Shown: one piece after another, positions 34,311-46,646 of the stretch
Numbering within the stretch: the stretch's first letter is position 1
Layout: each line of letters opens with the position of its first letter
Assembly: GCF_907164915.1 (NCBI RefSeq)
Contig: NC_061869.1
Span: 27,087,616-27,151,615 of the forward strand
DNA length: 64,000 nt
Origin: Impatiens glandulifera
Lineage: Eukaryota > Streptophyta > Magnoliopsida > Ericales > Balsaminaceae
Direction: 5' to 3'
Program-made: the position numbers and the translations under genes
The notes under the pieces: generated by a model
The model's database searches: none
The model's input: the letters and a program-made list of their open reading frames with translations, nothing else
Told to the model about the DNA's origin: nothing

Positions 34311-35600
34311 GAACACTTTAATCACTTTTGTTTGGTGAATTTAATTCATACTTTTTTTTATGTATGTATATATTTAATGATTAATGAATGATGTATAAAA
34401 TATATAATTAAATAACGAAATTAATTAATTGTATAAATAATATATATAAAAAGAATGTATAAATTTTTTTTTTTATTAAGTTATTTGAAAATTAATATAA
34501 AATAATAAATTTAAAATCTATTATATATTTATATAAAACCCAAAAATAATAAAATAATGGAACAATAGTTCAAACATATAATGAAAAAATGAAAATTAAT
34601 TATATAAATAATAAATATATAGAAAACGTATAACATTATTTTTTTAATAAATTATTTTGAAATTTTAATTAAAAACTAAGGTACAATTATTTATATAATC
34701 TAATATATAATTTTGTTGAATTAAAAAATTGTTAAAACAATGGTGCATGTAATAATAGGAGTGGTAGGAGAAGGGAATTTGAGGGAGGAAATGGGGAAGA
34801 AATGATGTGTCACTACATCACTGGTTGGAAAAAGGATAAAATATGAAAAGAAAGAGAAAAGAGAGAAATTTTGTTATTTTTGTGGCTAATCAAATTGTGC
34901 CACATCATTCCCTCCCTCATTCTTTCTCTCAAATTACTTCTCCCAATCATTTCTCATATAATAAATGGTAGAAAAAATAAAAATATTTATTTTAACCAAA
35001 ATTAAAAAAATTATATTTTTTTTTTGGAAAATGGATTAGTTTAATTTTTTTAAAAATTCCAAAATAGGAAAATGAGTTCAAGGAATAAAGCTAGACAGAA
35101 CTTAGAGTTTTTTAAAATACCAAATGAGTTTGAAACAAATAAGTTAAAAAAATAGAATAACAAACAATTGAATTACAAACAAGTCATTAAACAAGAACTA
35201 TTTAAAACTTCCTTTCCTTGTAATGATTTTATATGGGATATTCAATCTTTGACTGAGATTACAACTGTCTTCATTAATCGGAATTCCCCTCTATTTATGT
35301 ATGAGAGCGTTGCCATCAGAGACAATATCATCCTAAATTTTTCTTTTTGTTCTTTTATTCGTGCTATAAATTCTTGTATTTCTTTCTCTCTGGGCATTGT
35401 AGACTAGGGATCCAAAGAAGCATTTGAAAACATTCGTATTTCCTTAGCCTTTTTCTTTAACAAGATCTATAATTTCGTTCCATTTATCTGGAAATTTAAT
35501 GATATTCATGTTCTGAGCAAAATTGATCTACACCTTGATACAAATATTTTATATTTAAATGAATTTAATAAATACGAATATTAATAATCTAAAAATGAAT
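34311..35600. other. AT-rich spacer; palindromic segment and weak coding-like patch
   Basis: Around 34750-34960 a GAGGGAGGAAATGGGGAAG block and an inverted CCTCCCTCATTCTTTCTC block face each other, suggesting a decayed foldback element. At 35160-35560 both strands have open stretches (a 79-codon plus-strand ORF and minus-strand text such as KEKFRMILSLMATL), but no family is recognised. Confidence 0.35.
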
Positions 35601-35925
35601 TTTCATCTTTTTTAATTTAATTTTATGTTGTGACTTTTCATATTATTTTATAACCCGTTTGAATTAGCGAGTCAATGGATTATGTAACCCGATTCGTTTT
35701 TTCTCATAAAGCGGGACGTTGGGTGTGGTGCGGTAACCCGATAATCTAGAAATATTTAAAATTAAGTGTTATTATATATATATATATATGATTAATGAAT
35801 TATTGTTAAAACTTATATGCTAATAAAATAAAATTAGTAATTAGATATCACAATTAAATAAGCATTAAATATTTATTTTCACATCCATAGTTGGTACATT
35901 TGTGTTATTAAAGAACATGAATAGA

Positions 35926-36233
35926 CTATTCACATAGTCTTTCACATATGCAGACAAAATTATCACAATACCCATCAAAATTGTTAACAGATTCGGGTAA
36001 GCAATATTTTTTACAACTGCTATCCTTAAAACACAAGCCTTTAAATGTAGCGCTCTTGTTAAAACAAACTCTTGCCACTACTTTATCATTCTCTGTAAAA
36101 TTAAATAGTCATACATGTTTTTATTATTAATAATATCATTAAATTTGAACTAATCATAAATAGAGAGAAAATTAAACTTACAAGAAATGAGAAGAACTAA
36201 CACCAACACAAGATTGAAGAATAATTTGTTCAT
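35926..36233 (-). pseudogene. Defensin-like (gamma-thionin type) gene with nonsense codon at the splice junction
   Basis: Exon 1 (36182-36233) encodes a 17-residue hydrophobic signal-peptide start (MNKLFFNLVLVLVLLIS). An 89-nt intron with GTAAGT donor and TTTTACAG acceptor (36093-36181) follows. Exon 2 (35926-36092) encodes 54 residues and a TAG stop, with eight cysteines spaced C-x10-C-x5-C-x3-C-x11-C-x4-C-x-C-x3-C and a GYC gamma-core, the plant defensin pattern. Defensins are secreted antimicrobial peptides. The intron sits in phase 1 at the end of the signal peptide, as in other plant defensin genes. However, the codon split by the intron is T plus AG, giving TAG, so normal splicing would stop translation before the mature peptide. 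Otherwise the gene looks intact, including a TATA box. It could be a recent pseudogene, carry a sequencing error, or use another splice site. Confidence 0.8.
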
Positions 36234-36280
36234 GGTGTTTGATATGACAACTTAAAGTTAATTTATTCAAAGAACTATAG

Positions 36281-36290
36281 AGTATTTATA
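36281..36290 (-). promoter_or_regulatory. TATA box of the defensin-like gene
   Basis: The minus strand reads TATAAATACT about 48 bp upstream of the ATG at 36233, a good position for a short plant leader. Confidence 0.6.
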
Positions 36291-36299
36291 TTCATTTAA

Positions 36300-37507
36300 A
36301 AGACTATGAATTTGAAAAATAATTTATAAAATGAAATATTCACCAGCAAACAAATAGTTATTTAGAGTAATTAATGTTAAACAAAGAAGTTTATGTAAAT
36401 GAAAAGAAATTATTATATAAATCTCTTTTAAAAGAAAGAAAATTTATTTAGATATTTGTTATAAAAAATCCTAAAATAATTATTTTAAATTGATCAAATA
36501 ATAAATTATATCAATAATTTTTAAGGGTAAATTTTATGCAGATTCTTACCTTCTAAATAAATATTTCTTAAATAATTATTAAAATTTATAAAATATAGAT
36601 ATTTACAATTTATAAAAGGTGTTAAAGAAATTGATATTTATAAAATGAAAAAATTAAAGTTTAGACATCAATATTAATAATAAACTTGTTTCTTGTGTTA
36701 TTTTATTAAAATATTAAAATTATCAAAATCATTAACTAAAATATTTTGATATATTTTATTTTATATTTTCATAATTTAGGAAACTAGCATTATCTTATCT
36801 TATAAAGACTTATAATTGCATCTCAGGTTTTATTAACTAGAATAGAATATGTGATCTTTAATTTTTAGATACTAGTTATTACCACAACATTTAGGTTGAA
36901 AACTTATATTGTGTTATCTATTAAATTCTAAAATATATTGGTTTCTTAATTAATTTAAAATTACTTTAGAAAAATAATTTCTTATTACAAATAAATAGAT
37001 TCTACCAAATATCTCTCATAAAATGCACTTTCATTTCATGATTTATTAGCAAAATGTGTTTAATTATTAAATCTAGTTAATTTTAAATTTTTTATTAACT
37101 TAGTTAGCCTAATTAAAAATATTATGTTTGTCTTATATTTGACATCTAAGAGTTCTTGACTTAGAAATTAGGTTAATATTATGGGAAAAAGAGAGGACAG
37201 TTGACACTTTTTAATAAATTATTTGGAAATTTGAATTAAAAACTAAATTAAAAATATTTTTGAAATCAATTATATAATTATATTAAAATAATAAAAAAAA
37301 GTTAAAATAATAGAATAATAGATTAAAGATATATTGAATAAAAGAAAATTAAATATATAAATAATAAATATATAGAGGATGTATACCATTATTTGTATTT
37401 AATAAATATGAAGATTAAAAATATAAAAATGCCTTTTCATCTTCATTAATTAAATTTTTTAGTCGATGACTCTTCATATTATTTCATAACTCGTTTATAT
37501 CATTGGC
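36300..37507. other. AT-rich spacer, no gene seen
   Basis: No ORF, repeat end or RNA signature stands out. Confidence 0.5.
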
Positions 37508-37830
37508 GAGTTAATAGATTTTTTAACTCGGTACATTTTGTCTCATAAAGTGTGTCGAGCACTATGGTACGAGACCCAATAATTTAGAGCTTTTTAAATT
37601 AATCGTTATTATATATATATTGTTACTTCACTTTAAGCATTTTTCTAATTGATATTTTATTATAGACTTTCCCATCAACAAAAAATTCACACGCATTTAC
37701 ATAGGGACTCACATAAAGTAATTATTAACTCTATATACAAACCATCATGCTCCCTTCCCTCAAATTTTAATTCACACCCACATGTACCATCACTTTCATT
37801 TGAATATTCTTAAGTTTACATTAATTGAAA
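37508..37830. repeat. Direct repeat, right copy
   Basis: Partner of 33980-34310. It lies about 65 bp left of the start of the right duplication copy (37896), so this repeat family lies close to the junction of the large duplication. Confidence 0.7.
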
Positions 37831-37953
37831 AATAAAGGGCTAGACTAGTCGAACTTCATTCATTCATTTAGACAACGAGAAGTAAAATAAACTTCTAAGT
37901 CGATACTATGGGAATTTCGTTAAGAAAAATGACGTAAAAAACAAAAACAAATA

Positions 37954-39952
37954 TTATAGGATCGGCGTAATCGCGTAATCGATAGAGACGGGGGTCTGTC
38001 TATTGATGACGGCTTAAGAAAAACGGTTTGATAGAAATGCTGTTAAAGATTTAAATCACTTTCTATTCTGCACAAACCCTTGCAAACTCTTGAACGATTC
38101 AAGTGTAGAATTGTTTGCTTAGGTTTGAAGCTAAGAACCAAGAATGAGAAGATGATAGAATGAAAAAGACACAGTAGTTTGTTTATGGATGTTTGAAGCA
38201 AACTCTCCACGTCACCCCTTCTTCCAACCACCAGAAGGATTCACTATACTTTCGAATCAAATACAGTCGCACGATTAGCTCACTATTGAACAGAATAGAC
38301 TCTGTTCAACTTACAATATGATAAAGTATATCACTCAGCTAAAACAATGATTTTATTTTAACTCTCTCTTGACAAACACATAGTAAAGCAAGAAAGTAGA
38401 TCTTAAGATTGTAAAATTAGTAGATCTCTTGTATGCGTATTTTTCATTGTTCAGCAAATTATGCCCGGCCATTCTTCTGTTGTCCTTGAGGATCTTTAAA
38501 TAAGGAGCAGGTACCAACGGTCGAATCTTCTATAATGACACATGGATAACTTCCATTGGAACGCCTCCATAATACACAACAGACTCTGAGCACCAGGATC
38601 GTGGTTGTACCAATTTGGTAGGGCGCCAAATATTCTTCAAGGATATTCCTACAAAAATAAGTAGTGGGAAGAATATTTGCTTACGTGCATTAATCAATTG
38701 GTTGCAATTGGCTGTCGTACTGATCTTCACTAGAAATTGGAGCAGGAGTAGCGTACAGCTAGTTGATCGTGGGTAGACGTATGCTAGCTTCAAGCAACTA
38801 CTTTAAGCATGACATTAGACGTATTTCACTTAGACGACCTTGTCTAATGAAATTAGACGCCAACGTCTAATAGAAGGATCCATTAGACCACCTGATCTAA
38901 TGGGATTAGACAATACGTCTAATTACATTTCCCTTCAGACTAATCTGAAAGAGTTAGACTGCACGTCTAACTCTCATCTGTTAGACAACATGTCTAACTA
39001 CGCATCCCTTCAGACTAATCTGAAGGAGTTAGACTGCACGTCTAATTCTCATCTGTTAGACGGAACGTCTAACTCGCATCCCTTCAGACTAATCTGAAGG
39101 AGTTAGACTGCACGTCTAATTCTCATCTGTTACACTGCACGTATAACTCCGTATCCGTTAGACTGCACGTCTAACTACATCTGTTAGACTACACGTCTAA
39201 CAACGTATCTGTTAGACTGTACGTCTAACTACGTATGTTAGACTGGACGTCTAACAACGTATCCGTTAGATTGTACGTCTAACTACGTCTGTTAGACTAC
39301 ACGTCTAACTACGTCTGTTAGACTGCACGTCTAACTACGTATCCGTTAGAGTGCACGTCTAACTACGTCTGATAGACTACACGTCTAACTACATTTGTTA
39401 GACTGCACGTCTAACTACGTCTCCGTTAGACTGCACGTCTAACTACGTCTGTTAGACTGCACGTCTAACTACGTATTTGTTATATTGCACGTCTAACTAC
39501 GTCTTTTAGACTACACATCTAACTACGTCTGTTAGACTGCACGTCTAATTACATATACGTTAGACTGCACGTCTAACTACGTATCTGTTATACTGCACGT
39601 TTAACTACGTCTTTTAGACTGCACATCTAACAACGTATCTGTTATACTGCACGTCTAACTACGCCTGTTAGACTACACGTCTAACTACGTCTTCGTTTAG
39701 ATTGCACGTCTAACTACGTCTGTTATACTGCACGTCTAACTGCGTATACGTTAGACTACATGTCTAACATAAAACATCTAATGGCCAAGTAGTATAATGA
39801 ATCTCATTAAGACTTAGTCTAATATAACATGTTTTCAATACACCTGCACCAAAAACGATTAGACGGCGTAGATTGAGTTTTATACACACTCATCATCAAA
39901 ATTCCAATAGTTAAAATACTTTGACACTTAGTCAAAATAATTTGACCCAACA
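37954..39952 (-). repeat. Element A 3' LTR, right copy
   Basis: As 59-2030 but with one extra minisatellite unit of about 26 bp near 39230. The hairpin minisatellite spans about 38899-39770. The purine tract follows at 39953-39965. Confidence 0.88.
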
Positions 39953-40130
39953 ATTTCCCCTTTTTGATGATGATGTTAAAACTTTGCATAGGTAACAAAA
40001 TAAGTATTCATCATGTAAAGAAAGAGTTAAACTTGTTCACCCATCTTACAAAAACACTTTCCAAAACCAGTATTCAGAAACAGAATTCAAGGAACGGAGT
40101 TCATAAATTAATAGAAGAGGAGAAAGGAGA

Positions 40131-43100
40131 TTATTGTTCTTCCTTTTTTATGAGTGGGTCGATTGGGAATCGAGATCCTTCATAGCTGAGTTCTTCATCG
40201 GTCAACAGGTTGTGAAAAGGGGGAAGAGAGCGGCCACCACTACCAGTTCCGTCACTTCGTCCACCACGAGCGATTCCATCATTACGTCCACTGCGAGCGC
40301 CGCCAGAGCTTCTACCACCGCGATCACCGCTAGTGCTTCTGCCACCGTGATCACCTCTACGACCTTCGCCTCTTTTAGTTGGTATATCGTTTGGACCTGG
40401 TGCCTGTTGAAACACCACCACCTCTTCTTCCACTATTGTCTTCACCTTGAGTGATGATATTTTTCTCTTTCTCGGCAACAGTCTTTGCATCTTCTTCTTC
40501 CTGAATTTTTCTTGCAAAGGTATCTTCCATTTCCAATCTTTCAGCGTCAGCTCGGATCATGTTACCTTGAACCTCAACTAACTAATCTCGAAGCAGACTC
40601 ATCCCATCCATAACTTTATTATGCATTTCGACATTATTTTCTCTTTCGTAGTCAAACAATTCATATTGCCTTTTGAAGAAATTCTTCTCAAATTTGTAGT
40701 AAGACTTGTTGACGATATGAACTTCATACGTGTTCTTCAGTGTCTGTTCCATCTCATTTTGAGTCTTAAGAAGATCAGCAAATTCCTCCTTGCTTGTTGT
40801 CTGAGTCTTCATAATTTTCATCATATTTGCTTCCATTACAGCCATATTCTTTTGAAGAGTTTCCATCAGTATTGTCATGGACTTCATATGCTTCGTACCG
40901 TCAACAGATGATCCCTCGTTCGATGAAATCTCTTGAGAACTTGCATGGACTGATGTGGGTATGAACTTGCATGGACTGCTCCGGTCCATCCTTCTCTGAT
41001 TCACTTTCATATTTTTCTTCTTCTTCCTTCTTCACAGACCATGTGAACTATATCGGACAACTTTACTAATTCATGATATGGGTTGAGAATATTATCATGA
41101 ATATTTGCAGCAGTGATACCAGGAAATGGTAGAGGCTTGGAAGATCCAACATTTTTGTCTTGTTCCCACTCATATGAGGAACTCTTCTCTGATTCCTTGT
41201 CTTTGGAAGGTTCCCCCTCAGATCTGGCAACATCAGGCCTACTAACTTCAGCTTCTTTCTCTTGTGATGCCTCTGTTTCGAGAATAGGGGACTCCAAAAC
41301 TTCCTCTTCTTGATTAACCAATGATTGAATAGGTTCCTTAATAATTTCTTCTTCTTCAATAGACGGATTGGCTTGAACGGGTTCCACAGATTGCTCAATA
41401 CGAGGTTGAGCCATTAGACTTTTTTCCTCTATTGAAAAACTTCTCATTTCTATAAGAAGAGCAGCAGCTTGCTCATCCTCATGAACATTACAGTAGACAA
41501 CGGAAATGTAATTCTCCATAATCTCGTCCAGCCTTTTCAAAGTTTTTTCTTCTGCCTTAGCACTCTTCTCAGGAGGGTTAAAATTTGCTCTTCTGGCCTG
41601 CAGAATTGGGAAGAGAGCTCTTCCTCTCAGATTTGCCTCAACTAGGTCTTTTCTCTTAAGAGCTTCGTAAACCTCAGATGTCTTGGCCAATTTCAAGACT
41701 TTCTTCTCATTGCTTATGAGCTTTAACCATTGACTACTAATTCCACTGCCCTTGAAGACCTTAGTGTACTTGATAGACATTCTATTTAGAACCCAAGTGT
41801 CAAATATTTCAATCTTTTCAGTAGCAATGTTGTTGGCCTGATCCATCATGAGATTGACGATACATGTTGCTTCAGAAACATCCTCATTATGGTCGATTAT
41901 AACATCCTTCCCTTTTCCAATCACCTCAACAGGTTTTGGAATAGGCCTTGGTTTCCAAATTCTAATTCCCGTAGTTTGTCTTATGGAACGCATGATTTCG
42001 TGGGCAGTAAGAGGCTTCACAAACAGTCCAGGTGTGGGTTCGACTGGAACAAGCTTACCGGTCACTAAGGACTCCATTGGGACAGGATTTGGGACATGAG
42101 GCATTTCGACTATCATAGAAATAGCCTTCTCAGATTCACTACTAGCAGCAAGGGTAAGAATTGCACCTTGCTCTAGTTCAGCAGACTCTGTAGCACCAGC
42201 GTCTACAAGATTTGTTTGACGGATAGGAGACGGAACCCTGTCAAAATTTTCAGTGTTTGGACCAACTGGCTCAACAGTTGGCCCGACAGCAGAATCCTCA
42301 ACAAGAATAAAAACAAATACATCTTGTTCCATCACAAGAACATTAAATTTAGGCACTTCAGCCTGAGATTGGGGAGGAGTTACCTTCGATGACGCTTTCA
42401 CCGATTTAGACGCGCGGGGAGCCATTGATTTTTCTCCTCTTGAAACAGAGGATCTGGATGGCTTTCGTAACTAACTCGCAACTTGAGACATGTGAGACAT
42501 GGGGATGGTAGCAAGTTCGATTGGACCTTGCCTGACTCTGGAATTGAATATTCCAGAATCCTTCTTCAAAGAACTCTTAAGGCTGGTTGAACTAGTATTA
42601 GATTCGTTGACAGTTTTGGATCATTTGGCTCCTGTAGACGGGACAGAAGCCGTTGGATGTCTGGAACGAGTAACAGACCTTGCTCCTATCTATTGCCTTG
42701 ATGCTCCCGAGAGCGACTCTTTATTGTTCTTCATTCTGACGAGGGTGTTGGCTACGGTGAAGACAATGAACATCCTGGTCGAGTTGATTGACTCCGACTC
42801 CCCCATGGGGACCCCCAAATGTTCTAACAAGCGACTTAGTTGAGCGATAATGTTTACGCTTTCCTTGTTCTCCTGATCGATTACAAAAAAAGATTCTGGT
42901 ACAAAGTTGTGGCTCAGTTGACCTGAATCCCTTTTGAAATAGTCGTCATGTAGTCAAATCGATCTTGACTGTATAAATGGAAAGACCTCTCCTTCCCCTG
43001 AAGAGCTTTAACCACAACGTCATTAAGAAAAATAAATTGTGGTTTGAGAGCCTTCTTACTCCCGTTCAGTCGAATCTCCGAGCCATCGGCGGAGAAAACC

Positions 43101-43435
43101 GTCTTCATCTCTACCGTGACTTCTGATAGAAAATTTGGGTTGAATATGTGCCCCTCCGACGGAAGTTCAAAGAACTCCGCATAAACAGCTTCGTTGAAGG
43201 AGATATCAGTGTTGTTCACATTTGCGACAATGGAGTCACCGACCATCATCGTCGTTTTGAAAAACTCTCTAACTTTATTTTCATGGAAGATGAACGGCCC
43301 TCCAAGATACTTTCCGAGACCAGAATATTCAAGGGTTCTGAATATTTCGACCACATCTTGCTGATTGAACGTGTAGATAGAGGGAAAATCAACCTACAGA
43401 GTACAATGACCAAGCATGATTCTCTTGTTTCCCAT
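40131..43435 (-). pseudogene. Cargo gene of element A, right copy, decayed
   Basis: Same gene as at 2124-5414. The N-terminal domain is open for 146 codons (42914-43354) where the left copy has a TAA after NPNFLS, but it ends at a TGA where the left copy keeps Trp after KGIQVN. The central part is open for 472 codons (41007-42425) because the left copy's stop after SSYEW is a Gln codon here, adding DKNVGSSKPLPFPGITAANI and a short tail. The C-terminus keeps 99 bp lost on the left, ending DEELSYEG...KKEEQ after the RGG repeats. The TAG 13 codons after the ATG, the stop after LLRD and the frameshift before the RGG tail are shared with the left copy and are therefore older than the duplication. 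Confidence 0.75.
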
Positions 43436-43556
43436 TTTCAACAAAATGCGAATAGACACAAGATAAACAAGGGTTTCTGAGAGAGAAGATCGAAGAAATC
43501 TAGGGGTTTTAGAAAACTTTGAGTGAGAAAAAGCTTTCAATATCATGCAAAGAGTC

Positions 43557-43564
43557 CTTATATA
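43557..43564 (-). promoter_or_regulatory. TATA box of the cargo gene, right copy
   Basis: CTATATAAGG on the minus strand, conserved with the left copy; ATG at 43435. The upstream ACGT palindrome cluster lies at about 43840-44043. Confidence 0.6.
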
Positions 43565-44277
43565 GACTCCCATGAGTCGTATAGAATAACCGTCATATTT
43601 CCTAGGGGTATGGCCCATCAATTAATATTAGACGTCCTTTCATAGTTGTCATCATTATTTTAAGGGTATATTAGTCATTGTCTCGTAACTTGAAAGATAC
43701 GTGTCTTCATGTTATTCGGAGATGACTATGTTTCTATTTGAGCAGGAAAATTAAATATCTCCTCACGTGGGACAGCTGTCCTTGATCGTTCTAGTACACA
43801 CGTATTTAGACGTTTTTCTTACTTACACCCATCTATGAAGTCTAAACGTCTATTAGACGCATGGGTCTATTAGACGCAAGCGTCTAATCACGTGTCTTAT
43901 AAAAGTCTAACGTCTATTAGACGTTGACGTCTAATTACGCATGAACATCACGTATTAGACGTGTGTTTAGTTAGACGTGAGCATCCACTTTCTATTGACG
44001 TAAAAATGTCTAACGTCTATTAGACGTATACGTCTAACCGCGCAGGCTATTAACCAAGACACACAGACTTAGATGCATAGAATGTGAGCAAAAATAGGTC
44101 TAAGTACACGCTTTTTCCCTTTAGATGACCTCGTTTAATAGACCGATTAAGGCCTTTCGTCTGAGTGTATCTTTATTTTCAAAATAAATTTATCTTCTCA
44201 TTTTGTGCAAGTACAATTTGAATAAACAAATGTTTGGAGGTCCTTAGGACCGAAAATATTTTTAACACATAAAAACA

Positions 44278-44975
44278 CTTAGTCCTCTTGAATGGCAAAA
44301 GCCAATGTTGATCTTCTTAAAGTGTATACTCAGAAGAGTATTCTCCATACTTCCTTCCTGCAACTCTCCTACATCACCTACACAAGAAACTATTTACAAA
44401 CTTTGGTATCCACATTCAATTGGGTCCTCGATCAATTAGTCCCTTAGGAATCCATATTTGAGATATTCTAATGGATTTCTCATTTTGTGTTGTGATTAAT
44501 GCATATGATTTTGACTTAGCAGACGCCTTCATGCTAGCCAATGATTCCTTAGCTTTTAAAGAGGATTTTCTCTTAAAACTCCTTGACTTTGAGGCAGGTT
44601 TTAGATTGTCAGACTTGTTGACTGCTTCTAACTTATTTTTTAGCCAGCTAATAATCGGCGAACATAAGTTATTTCATTTTTCAAAGCTACTTCTTCATGA
44701 ATGGGATCAGATTCAATATCAGTTAAACTCTCTTTAACAAAGATTATTGGCTTAAGCTTGTTGGTAGTTGAGTTTGACTTTTTGCATGACCGATTTGGGT
44801 CATTGCCATCAAATCCTAAACCGGATCTAGATCCAGAAGGTTTCAACAGACTAATCTGATGTTTGACAGCTTCTCCAGATCTTGTCCAAGCACTAAAAAC
44901 ATAGTTTAGCCTTTTGTTTTCAGTAGAAAAAGTTTGAATCTTTTCTTTGAGCATCTCATTCTCAGATGAGATCTC
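44278..44975 (-). pseudogene. Element A gag C-terminal part and linker, right copy
   Basis: Near-identical to 6240-6937, with the SGSRSGLGFDG and IWIPKG motifs. Its upstream gag portion is deleted in this copy. Confidence 0.7.
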
Positions 44976-46581
44976 TGTTGGAATTTTTAAACTAATTCTA
45001 TAAATTCCATTAATGAATGGAAATTAGAATGTGGGTAATAAAATCAAATCAAATTCACATGAAATTCAAAGGTGAATTAAAGGGTGAAATTTGATCCAAA
45101 TGTATAATTTAAATCAATTAATTTAAATTAATTGATCTAAAATGCCTTGATGACCAATTAACAAAATGTTGTTAATTTGTAGTGTAAATTACATGAGTTT
45201 GTTATTATTATTATTTGTTATGATAATTAATATTATTATTAACAAATTGGAAAACCATGTAACGTTAGTATTGAATTGTAAATTCCTTAATTGTTTTAGC
45301 AAACAATTACTCTATAATGAAGAGAAAAACGTTAAGGTAATGAAGAGGCAAAAAATGTCAACCGTTGGATCAAATGATGATTTTATTTAATGGTTTAACT
45401 TTTCAACAATATAAGACCTCTCATCTCTAATAAAAAACATACTTAATCCTTCATCTTTCTCACTCTAGAATTCCTAAAGCCTTCTTCTTGTTTTGTGAGT
45501 GTTCTTCGAGTTCTTCGCTCGATATTTTCCGTTGAAACCCGGTGATAGTTCAGGTACTTTATCAAGCTCGTTGTGTAGTGATTCCGGTGCTGAATCACTA
45601 CTAGATTCGTTGTACCCTGGGAGACAGCCATCTGTGACAAGCTCTAGCACACGGGGAGACGGTGGAACTGTTTTAAGGGAAATGTGTTTAACACATGCCT
45701 CGAATCAACCATCAAATACGGTGATACTGTTTTTCGTATATCTTATTTTATTTTTATTTATTTGTAACATCGTATGTATATATATTTTCTGTTATTTTTC
45801 AAGACAAGAATTTCTAACAATCTTAAAACAATTTCTTTGTGCTAAGCTATTTAAGAGCTTGCACCATCGAATATATTTTTTGTCTTTGATGTTTCAGAAA
45901 TACGAGTCGCGGTGTTGCGGAACAGATGATGTTCATTTCGAAAAAATGAAAAAGATTCATCTTAAGGAATCAACAAATAAAGATAAGTCTTTATTGCATA
46001 TAAATATGTTTGATTATTAACACATATGTTCTTATGCTGTTAAAGCTTAGTTTTATAAGCTAATATATTTTGATATGAAAATTTTCTCAAGAAACATTAA
46101 TTTGTATATTCATTATACAAATATTATATAGAAAATAAATTAGAACACAATAATTTAATTTGTTCTAATCTTATTTAAAGATTTGTTTGGTTATTAAAAT
46201 TATTAATAATAATGAATGAAAATAAGAAAGTAACTAATATGTTAGCTTTCAATTTTTATAAAATTTATGGTGTTAAAATTAATTATAATTGAAACATATG
46301 GTTTCAGTTTTAAAATAATTAATTATAATATATACCTTCTTTTTAATTAAACAATATAATTAATAAGAATATGGTAGATTGATTTAATAAATAAAGAGAG
46401 GTGATATCTTTATTTATACATTGTTTTATATATTATATTTAATTATGGTAATAAGTTATGGTTTTAAATGTGTATATATTCATTGTTTGACAGAGTTTAA
46501 GTCAAAAGGAAGAGAAAATTAAGTTTCTCTAAAAAGAAGACAAAATGTCGTAAACAGTAATATAATATTGAAAGGGTGCAT

Positions 46582-46646
46582 TGGCGCAGTGGTTCAAAGT
46601 TTAAACGCAAGGGTGTGAGGAGGCGAAAGGTCCCTAATTCGAATCC
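46582..46646 (+). ncRNA. tRNA-like Pol III promoter module, right copy of element B
   Basis: A-box TGGCGCAGTGG and B-box AATTCGAATCC identical to 8544-8608. Confidence 0.5.
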
